From NCBI GenBank assembly GCA_019136175.1, contig JAGVUS010000424.1, positions 1 to 5,640 on the forward strand: DNA of 5,640 nucleotides, given 5' to 3'. This document shows, piece after piece, positions 1 to 5,265 of the stretch (positions are counted from its first letter, which is position 1; the number at the start of each line of letters is the position of its first letter). The DNA comes from Chloroflexota bacterium (GTDB lineage Bacteria > Chloroflexota > Anaerolineae > Anaerolineales > Anaerolineaceae). The position numbers and the translations under genes were made by a program. The notes beneath the pieces were generated by a model, which saw only the letters and a list, made by a program, of their open reading frames with translations, was not told the origin of the DNA and did not search any database.

Positions 1-186
1 GAGCGAAAAGTTTCCGCCTGGGGATTGGCAGGGCTGCTCTGCCTGGTTGCCCTGATCATCGAAGGGTTCAGTGTGGATACCTTCGCACTGCCCTATTACT
101 GGCTCTTATTCGGTTGGATGACCGCCGCCAGTCGGATATCAGCCCTCAACAACCCGGGTGCAAATCAAGGCAATGTGGCAAAATAA
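1..186 (+). CDS. C-terminal end of a polytopic membrane protein, possibly O-antigen ligase/polymerase-like (partial)
   Basis: Frame 1 is open from the window edge to a TAA at 184-186, giving 61 residues; the start lies outside the window. About residues 4-20 (VSAWGLAGLLCLVALII) form one hydrophobic helix. A short EGFSVDTFALPYYW loop follows, then a second hydrophobic helix at about 32-43 and a polar tail ending GNVAK. A final helix pair around an 'EGF..DTF..P..W' loop is how many O-antigen ligase / Wzy-type proteins of the envelope end. That family guess rests on this small fragment only; another multi-pass transporter or glycosyltransferase is possible. The gene converges on the beta-propeller membrane gene and overlaps its end by 22 bp. 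That the frame is real is fairly secure (hydrophobic pattern, no stops); the family is weak. Confidence 0.68.
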   Translation, partial: ERKVSAWGLAGLLCLVALIIEGFSVDTFALPYYWLLFGWMTAASRISALNNPGANQGNVAK

Positions 187-2474
187 AGCCGGTTGGCGTA
201 TGCCAGGATAATGCGCCTTCCGGGAGTCACCACAAAGGCACTGACGGTATCCTCCGGCAGCCATGGGTCCTGTGGGTCTGCGCGAAATTGTTGTTTCATG
301 TTCAACTTATGGCTGAAATGATAAACAGCCGCACCACTGACATCCAATATATATAACGAAGGCTCAGGGGGCTGTGTGATTTGTAATTGCGTGAATTGTG
401 CCGGTGGGACAGTGACTTCCGCGTCCGTCTGTCCAGTCATCACCATATGGTAAGGCAGGGGATCATCACAGCGGGTCTTGGTCATTCCCGTGCGAAACTG
501 GCAGACTGTCATTCGACTATCCTGGTGCAACAGGAACAGGTATTCATCGGATGCAGTAATCTCAATCACCGTGGAAAGATCTGCGGGGCGATCCTGGTCA
601 AAGTAATCCCGTGGTTGTCCCTGGAAATCCGTTTGCATGCCTTCATACCGCAGGACATTATTGTTACGGGTATCCAGGATATCAAGCGCATCTGCTGAGA
701 TTGCAATGGATTTGATTTCCCCCCACAGGTTGGAAGGCGGCGTCAGGGATGCTGCTTCCGGACCTTTATCCGGACTGCAGAACAACAGGTTCCCGGCTCC
801 ATCAATTCCCATGATGGCTGCCCGGTGCGGATTATTTTGCGGCAGGGTGACAATATCCACCAGCGGACCCACAGTCACCATGCCAATCGCACCGGAGGCA
901 CAATTGAATTTGGTGTCCACATCATAATCCGGGTTCGAATAGATCAACCGGTGAACCCGTCCGCTGGAGTCCAGCGCATACAGGTCTTCCTCCCTCGTGC
1001 TGACCAGCTTGACCACTTGAATACTTGAGTCCAATTGCACCGCCAATGCGGGCTGGTAAGTCAACCTGCGGATGGCATCCATCGTATCCAGGGTGGTTTG
1101 TGCCTGCTGGCGCAGCGCTGTGGATTCATCGGTTTCGCCATATTTTTCAGCCTTATCCACCCAGATCAGGACTTCCTCCCAGGCAGTTCGCTGCAGTGCA
1201 GGATCTACCTGGCTGACAGCCTGTAAAGCGATTTCCTGGGCGCGCGCCATATAGGCGGAGTGGATATTGGTTCGCCCAGTGCGCACATAGACAGTTGCAG
1301 CGATGGCAATCACCACCAGCGGCACAGCGATGGCAATAAAAAGCATCGTTGCTGTGGATATTCCGGGTGTCTCATCCTCCCGGGTTGGAAGAACCCGACC
1401 CAGGAGGGTTTGCATTTTCCGTCCCAATGTCTGCAGGAAACCTGCAGCACCAATCCCCGCCCGGGCGACTTTCCGCCGTAAAACCGGGGCAACCATTTGA
1501 TCGCGGTGGTTTCCCGGTTCAATTTCATCAGATGCCCTGCTTTGCCGGGACACAGGAATATCCGGTGATAGGACCGGATTTTCTGCCGGACGGATTGCCT
1601 CCTGCCGGGGCGTTGAGCCTGACCCCGCCGGTTGCGAAATCCCTGGCGCAGAACCTTCCGCAGGTGTTTCCGCTGCAATCCCGGGACGATACATGAGCGG
1701 ATGAATCGTTCCAGTGCCCGGCTGCACCTGGAAAATTGCCGCCAGCACCTCTCCGCTGGATTGAGCCAGCAGGCGGCGGCGCAAAGCCTCCCGCCCGGAG
1801 CCCGATGGCAATCCAGCCAGTGTTTGTGGTGTCCAACCTACGGGCAGACGCGGCGAAAACACAACCGTCTCCCCTGCTTCCAGTCTCACCTGGTAGTAGC
1901 GAAGGTCCGGAGCTTCTGCAACCCCAAAGGTTGGTTCATCTCCCTGGGGTTCCGCAAATATTTCCACACCCATTTTGCGCATTAACAGGGAACTGGTTGC
2001 CCCGGCATGCACCAGGAATACCACATCCTGGTGTACAACCCCCAGGTTCAATAATACACGCTGTCCATCTGAACCCGCCCACACGCGCCTGCTTTTAGCC
2101 AGGAGTGCTTCATGAATGACCAGTGCAGCACTGCGCAGCCCGGTGGTAAAGGATCCACCGGTTTCATAATAGGTATGAGCCGCCTTTTGCAAAAGTTCCT
2201 TCTTTTCCGGTTCGGAAATGGGGAACCCTTGTGGAATGGTCAGCAGTGCGAAGAAGAAATCCTTTTCCCGGTTGCGGGCAGTTTTGCGCGGGGCAGCCTG
2301 CACCAGTAGACCAGGCACTTCGCCCTGGTCTTTGCCAGACCTGTAGTTGAGGGTGTAAGAAAATAAGTCAAACACGGGGTTCGTCTTTGTATTTTCTCCC
2401 CGGAGGGCGGAATACCACTCCGGGGAGAAAAAATCATCAGCTAGCGTCGATCCACAGCGCGCTGACCGCCCCAT
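165..2474 (-). CDS. Single-pass membrane protein: degenerate PP2C-like domain, Pro-rich linker, TM helix, propeller-like C-terminal half
   Basis: Up to 769 residues. Residues ~50-265 follow the order of a PP2C/SpoIIE-type phosphatase: an early strand (GLLVQAAPRK), helices at ~90-127, then a strand pair (VVFLVHAGATSSLLMRKMG, 151-169) where active enzymes have 'GDSR.Y..r.G', and 'LEAGETVVFSPRLPVGW' (198-214) where they have 'l.pGD.lll.SDGl'. The metal-binding aspartates appear missing (HAGAT for VGDSR, RLPVG for SDGL), so it is probably a pseudophosphatase. Residues ~265-370 are a Pro/Ser/Arg-rich linker. Residues ~374-397 form one membrane helix, with basic residues before it suggesting a cytoplasmic N-terminus. 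Residues 403-470 are helical. Residues ~475-769 show repeated short strands with Asp-Gly/Asp-Ser turns (LYALDSSGRVHRL, LYILDVSGAAVYHF), like a beta-propeller, probably extracytoplasmic. Start uncertain: ATG at 2474 overlaps the upstream gene by 34 nt without a clear SD; GTG at 2375 (codon 34), just past a strong hairpin, is plausible. Last gene of the probable operon. Confidence 0.85.
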   Translation of the reverse strand: MGRSARCGSTLADDFFSPEWYSALRGENTKTNPVFDLFSYTLNYRSGKDQGEVPGLLVQAAPRKTARNREKDFFFALLTIPQGFPISEPEKKELLQKAAHTYYETGGSFTTGLRSAALVIHEALLAKSRRVWAGSDGQRVLLNLGVVHQDVVFLVHAGATSSLLMRKMGVEIFAEPQGDEPTFGVAEAPDLRYYQVRLEAGETVVFSPRLPVGWTPQTLAGLPSGSGREALRRRLLAQSSGEVLAAIFQVQPGTGTIHPLMYRPGIAAETPAEGSAPGISQPAGSGSTPRQEAIRPAENPVLSPDIPVSRQSRASDEIEPGNHRDQMVAPVLRRKVARAGIGAAGFLQTLGRKMQTLLGRVLPTREDETPGISTATMLFIAIAVPLVVIAIAATVYVRTGRTNIHSAYMARAQEIALQAVSQVDPALQRTAWEEVLIWVDKAEKYGETDESTALRQQAQTTLDTMDAIRRLTYQPALAVQLDSSIQVVKLVSTREEDLYALDSSGRVHRLIYSNPDYDVDTKFNCASGAIGMVTVGPLVDIVTLPQNNPHRAAIMGIDGAGNLLFCSPDKGPEAASLTPPSNLWGEIKSIAISADALDILDTRNNNVLRYEGMQTDFQGQPRDYFDQDRPADLSTVIEITASDEYLFLLHQDSRMTVCQFRTGMTKTRCDDPLPYHMVMTGQTDAEVTVPPAQFTQLQITQPPEPSLYILDVSGAAVYHFSHKLNMKQQFRADPQDPWLPEDTVSAFVVTPGRRIILAYANRLYFATLP
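2392..2431 (-). promoter_or_regulatory. Perfect 14-bp inverted repeat at the chaperone / membrane-protein gene junction
   Basis: Positions 2392-2405 (core CTCCCCGGAG at 2396-2405) and 2418-2431 (core CTCCGGGGAG at 2418-2427) are perfectly complementary over 14 bp around a 12-nt loop. The 10-bp core is GC-rich, with four A-T pairs at the base. It starts 9 nt after the chaperone TAG. It is not a classical intrinsic terminator for the - strand, because the T run precedes the stem and an A run follows it. On the mRNA the GGGGAG half could be a sequestered ribosome-binding element, though it is about 20 nt from the next in-frame GTG, long for an SD. mRNA processing/stability or tuning of the downstream gene is possible. 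The structure is seen; the function is inferred. Confidence 0.6.
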
Positions 2475-2881
2475 TTCTGGGTGATCTGCTCGTCATACTG
2501 ATCGGCAGTATAGACCACGGCAAGGATTGAGGCTTTCAATTCATCCTTATCGCAGGAGGAGCCCACAATGGTATGCTCGAAGAAAATATCATTATCCTGG
2601 TCAACCCCAAAAGCGCCAAAGCGCATCTTGTCATTTTCCCGCAAGAGAAAATACATCAAATCCTGGGTCATCTCCACCCCGGTGACCACATAGGAGCGGG
2701 CAGTAATGGTGGCATCATCATCTCCCCAGGGAATGACACCCACCTGGACAAATGCAGAGCCAACCGCCAGTCCAAAGGAGGGCACGTCTTCCCGGGCAAA
2801 CGCAAATGTCCCAAACAATTCGCGGATCCAGGGGGCAATTTTTTCATATACCTGCTGATGAGCTTGCGATTTAAATTCCAT
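2441..2881 (-). CDS. YbjN / type III secretion chaperone-like small protein
   Basis: 146 residues, soluble and acidic in the middle, with no signal peptide or membrane segment. It opens with an amphipathic helix (HQQVYEKIAPWIRELFG, ~8-24). A strand-rich core follows: 'SFGLAVGSAFVQVGVIPW' (35-52) and 'ATITARSYVVTGVEMT' (57-72). Then come 'DLMYFLLRENDKMRFGAFGVD' (74-94), 'DIFFEHTIVGSSCDKDELKASI' (98-119) and a helix ending AVVYTADQYDEQITQKWGG. The order 'eLm..LL..N...rfGaf..d...dI.f.h.i.g...d..EL...i..v...AD.yD..i...~GG' is that of the YbjN / CesT-like fold, whose type III secretion members bind peptides and hold clients for handover. Start ATG at 2881 has an AGGAG six nt upstream, on the TAG of the Clp gene, so the two are probably translationally coupled. 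Its placement suggests an adaptor or client chaperone for the unfoldase. The fold assignment is fairly confident; the Clp partnership is inferred from context. Confidence 0.88.
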   Translation of the reverse strand: MEFKSQAHQQVYEKIAPWIRELFGTFAFAREDVPSFGLAVGSAFVQVGVIPWGDDDATITARSYVVTGVEMTQDLMYFLLRENDKMRFGAFGVDQDNDIFFEHTIVGSSCDKDELKASILAVVYTADQYDEQITQKWGGQRAVDRR

Positions 2882-2887
2882 GACTGA

Positions 2888-2892
2888 CTCCT
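2888..2892 (-). promoter_or_regulatory. Ribosome-binding site overlapping the Clp stop codon
   Basis: On the - strand, AGGAG occupies 2892-2888, with its first two bases being the last two of the Clp gene's TAG stop (2893-2891). It is six nt from the ATG at 2881. This is a well-placed SD, fixes the start of the chaperone gene and implies coupled translation of the pair. Confidence 0.75.
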
Positions 2893-5059
2893 ATTCTTTT
2901 GGTTTAACAGATAATTCACCGTCCACCCACTCGACGGTAACGACCACCTTTTTTGCAGACCGGCTGGACGGTATGAGATCAATCACTGCCGGTGTCAGGA
3001 TATGATCCACCCAGCGCACCCAATCGGATTCACTGAATCCTTCGGAGAGTACTTCCAGCAGCCACTTGACCAGGGATTCATCCCAATGCAGGACCAATCC
3101 CTGCTTGGAATAGCGTTTCTCCACATCCTCCAGCAAATTTTCCTGCAGCCACTCCTGGGATACCGCACCTGCCCCGGAAGCCCCAAAAAGCAACAGGTCC
3201 AAAACGCCAACCAGTTCATCACCCACGCTTCCACGAACAGCCTCGTGAACATCCTGGGCATCCAGCGATTCTTCAGGCTGGAAGAAACCCAGGCTGCGGT
3301 GTGTCTCCAATGTAATATCAGCACTCAACAACACGATGGTATCGCTGAGAAAAAGGGATTTACCACGTCCATCCATCAGCCAGCCATCGCGGAATCCCTG
3401 GGTAACCACTTCGCGAATATATGGATGGCAGGAATCGATATTCTCAAACCGCAGGACGCACCATGGGATCTGAGCCAGGCGGTGGAGAGGCAGACTGTCT
3501 GTGTAACCCACATAACCGGGGGGAGCACCGACAAGAAGGTTGATATCTTCCGGATGAACCAGCCTGCTGAAATCAATCGTGATGACGCGATCTTCATCCC
3601 CATACATGGCATCTGCAATCGTTCTCGCCAGTTGATCACTGTTATTGCGCACCTCGCCAGTTAATAAGAGGATGGCATTGGGGCGGTTGGATCGAATATC
3701 CAGCCCGCGCATGGTGACCTTCAACCGGCTGACCAGGGCATCGATTTCTCCCTGCCCCAATAATGCCTGTGAAGTCAATTCTTTTTGAAGCTTTGCCAGG
3801 CGCTCCTCCAATCCCAGCGGCATCCCAACCATCCGCTGGGCTACTTCCTGGGCATCCCCCAACTCCACGGTGGTTCTATTTTGCATCACGGCGTGTGCCA
3901 CACACTGCTCCAGCAAATCAACCGCCTTGTCTGGAAAATGCCGGTTGCGCATATATTGATCTCCAAACTGCACCAGCCAGCCAAGCACATCATCTGAGGC
4001 ATCAATTCCATTAGTCTTGGTGAAAATATCACGTAAAGCTTTCAGAACCTGCAGCGTTTCATCCGGCGTCAGTTCATTGACCCGGATGGGATTAAACCGC
4101 CGTTCCAATGCAGCATCGTTTTCAATGAACCGGCGATATTCGTCATTGGTGGTGGCGGCAATACAGGCAATTTCACCCCGGGCAAGGGATGGCTTCAGAA
4201 GGCTGCCAACATCACTCAACCCCATCATCCCGCCGCTGCCCATGATTGTATGGATCTCGTCAATAAACAGGATAATCCCGGGCTGTGAGGCTTCCTTGAT
4301 TACAGCCTGCACCCGTTTCTCCAGTTCCCCGGCAATATTCGCGCCAGCCACCAACACAGAAGGCTGGATGGCAACCAGGCGGGCGTTCTTCAGCAGGTTT
4401 GGAACCTGTCCATTTGCAATCTGGTAGGCAAATCCTTCCACAATGGCGGTTTTACCCACGCCTGCCGGACCGATCAAAACCGGGTTGCGCTTGGTGCGGC
4501 GGCATAGAATTTCCACCATTCGTTCAATCTCATCCAGTCGCCCGATGATTCCGGCAAACTTTCCTTCCCGGGCTTCTTTCGTCAAATCGCGTCCAAATTT
4601 ATCCAGATTAGGGGTGGAGGATGCTGCTGCCTGAGGCGTGGTGTTTCTCAGTGCTTCCGGCTGGCTGCTGGAATCCCCGTCGGATGCCGGTGCAGTGAAT
4701 GTTTGCACTTCAGCGGGTTTGTAACCGGCTTTGATCAGGATGATTGCTGCCGTGTCGCGTTCGGTTCCCTGGGTTTTGCCCCGCTTCTGGGCACGTTCCA
4801 CGGCTTCGCGTACCAGGGTGGATGGATCCAACGGTGCGCCCGCCTCGCCCTTGCCCACCTTTTCCTTATAAGACCGGATGAGATCTGCCGGTACCAAACC
4901 GGGAACCATGGATTCCGCCATAGGACCGAAACGTTCCAGCAAGGCAAGCATCCAATAATGAATACCGGGTTGAGGCTGACCGGGTTGGTATTTTTCAAGA
5001 ACATCACGTACCAATTGTTGGGCGCCAAATGTTAATTTACCAAGTTCGGCTTCTTCCAT
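2891..5059 (-). CDS. Clp/Hsp100 AAA+ unfoldase paralogue with active D1 and degenerate (pseudo-ATPase) D2
   Basis: 722 residues, shorter than ClpC/ClpB (~810-870). An N-domain of Clp_N type covers ~1-120 (LTFGAQQLVRDVLEKY..., second half divergent), then a Ser/Pro/Ala linker (~122-150). D1 (~152-412) is complete: LDKFGRDLT, Walker A GPAGVGKT 197-204, Walker B ILFIDEIH 263-270, sensor-1 ATTN 302-305, arginine fingers in ALERRF 317-322. The pore-loop tyrosine of the usual KYRG is absent (NIAG, 241-244). No coiled-coil M domain is present: D1 runs through DLLEQCVAHAV to GMPL and straight into D2 (~432-690). D2 has lost Walker A (GEVRNNSD, 468-475), Walker B acidic pair (RFEN, 537-540), sensor-1 Asn (SAD, 579-581), the NRID arginine (G618) and the sensor-2 GAR arginine. 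It keeps the pore loop GAPPGYVGY (511-519) and an LGF tripeptide (590-592) where ClpC-type proteins contact ClpP. Family and D1 activity are confident; clients and any ClpP partner are inferred. ATG 5059 is the first start after stop-free but start-less upstream codons; an AGGAG at 5078-5074 is 14 nt away, longer than usual. Confidence 0.95.
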   Translation of the reverse strand: MEEAELGKLTFGAQQLVRDVLEKYQPGQPQPGIHYWMLALLERFGPMAESMVPGLVPADLIRSYKEKVGKGEAGAPLDPSTLVREAVERAQKRGKTQGTERDTAAIILIKAGYKPAEVQTFTAPASDGDSSSQPEALRNTTPQAAASSTPNLDKFGRDLTKEAREGKFAGIIGRLDEIERMVEILCRRTKRNPVLIGPAGVGKTAIVEGFAYQIANGQVPNLLKNARLVAIQPSVLVAGANIAGELEKRVQAVIKEASQPGIILFIDEIHTIMGSGGMMGLSDVGSLLKPSLARGEIACIAATTNDEYRRFIENDAALERRFNPIRVNELTPDETLQVLKALRDIFTKTNGIDASDDVLGWLVQFGDQYMRNRHFPDKAVDLLEQCVAHAVMQNRTTVELGDAQEVAQRMVGMPLGLEERLAKLQKELTSQALLGQGEIDALVSRLKVTMRGLDIRSNRPNAILLLTGEVRNNSDQLARTIADAMYGDEDRVITIDFSRLVHPEDINLLVGAPPGYVGYTDSLPLHRLAQIPWCVLRFENIDSCHPYIREVVTQGFRDGWLMDGRGKSLFLSDTIVLLSADITLETHRSLGFFQPEESLDAQDVHEAVRGSVGDELVGVLDLLLFGASGAGAVSQEWLQENLLEDVEKRYSKQGLVLHWDESLVKWLLEVLSEGFSESDWVRWVDHILTPAVIDLIPSSRSAKKVVVTVEWVDGELSVKPKE
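3425..3658 (-). other. Degenerate D2 nucleotide-binding region of the Clp paralogue
   Basis: This segment encodes residues 468-545. Where active Clp D2 domains have a GPTGVGKT-type P-loop followed by ~60 residues and a VLLDEIEKAH-type Walker B, here there are GEVRNNSD (catalytic Lys replaced by Ser474, Thr by Asp475) and VLRFENIDSCH (Asp to Glu539, Glu to Asn540). Between them DINLLVGAPPGYVGY is preserved. The reading frame is intact, so this is selective loss of catalysis and not decay of the gene. Confidence 0.85.
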
Positions 5060-5107
5060 GATACTTTTAAGAACTCCTGGGTGGTGGGAATGGTCTGATG
5101 ATACTTT

Positions 5108-5123
5108 GGGGGTGAAATCCCCC
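5108..5123 (-). promoter_or_regulatory. Small GC hairpin in the Clp leader
   Basis: GGGGG (5108-5112) and CCCCC (5119-5123) flank a 6-nt loop, about 50 nt before the Clp start in the mRNA. No U tract follows, so it is not an obvious terminator. It could be a leader structure or chance. Confidence 0.3.
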
Positions 5124-5172
5124 GGAGAATGTAAAAATCAGAGAAAGCTGGAGATAAAGTGCATCGTTACCA

Positions 5173-5181
5173 ATTGTATCA
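5173..5181 (-). promoter_or_regulatory. Possible extended -10 promoter element for the Clp operon
   Basis: On the - strand TGATACAAT matches an extended -10 (TGnTATAAT) with one mismatch. No convincing -35 hexamer lies 16-18 nt upstream. It would give a leader of about 105 nt. A second -10-like TATGAT lies ~25 nt further upstream, also without a good -35. Weak evidence, offered as the best candidate in the leader. Confidence 0.3.
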
Positions 5182-5204
5182 CGGAGGAGAGAAATCATAC
5201 GAGC

Positions 5205-5239
5205 CCTGTTCATTCTTCTTTGATCCCAATGAAAACAGG
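5205..5239 (-). terminator. Weak hairpin downstream of the Ig-like gene; terminator doubtful
   Basis: On the - strand CCTGTT-TT-CATT pairs with AATG-AACAGG (10 bp with a 2-nt bulge, 13-nt loop), starting 26 nt after the TAA at 5266. No U-run follows, so it may only stabilise the upstream mRNA 3' end. If it does not terminate, the Clp operon could be co-transcribed with the Ig-like gene. Confidence 0.25.
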
Positions 5240-5265
5240 TGCAATTAACACGCCAATCCACGCAA

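Larger units (their letters stand above)
5060..5265. other. 206-bp intergenic leader of the Clp operon
   Basis: The only sizeable non-coding stretch, between the stop of the Ig-like gene (5266) and the Clp start (5059). It holds a weak hairpin near the upstream stop, an extended -10-like element, a small GGGGG/CCCCC hairpin and a 10-bp direct repeat (ATGATACTTT on the + strand at 5058-5067 and 5098-5107), one copy of which covers part of the Clp start codon. The open frames across it on both strands show no domain-like sequence and I do not call a gene. Confidence 0.7.

Noticed and set aside
114..356. 80-codon + strand frame across the convergent gene junction
   Set aside because: Low-complexity-looking translation with no motif; frame 1 of the same strand gives a much better hydrophobic protein end, and the rest is antisense to the propeller gene.
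1431..1447. Near-palindrome CTGCAGG-AAA-CCTGCAG
   Set aside because: Short, inside a coding region (residues around AAGFLQTL) and explained by codon choice; no sign of a regulatory role.
2392..2431. Reading the 14-bp stem-loop as a rho-independent terminator
   Set aside because: On the - strand the T run comes before the stem and A residues follow it; the + strand has A residues after the stem, so neither strand has the needed U-tract.
3002..3664. 220-codon open frame on the + strand, antisense to the Clp D2 region
   Set aside because: It lies wholly opposite a recognisable Clp domain, its translation has no domain-like pattern, and long antisense frames are common at this base composition.
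2891..5059. Housekeeping ClpB disaggregase, ClpC or T6SS ClpV
   Set aside because: No M domain (needed for ClpB/ClpC-type function), D2 catalysis lost, and no T6SS sheath or baseplate genes in view; so no clpB/clpC/clpV symbol is given.
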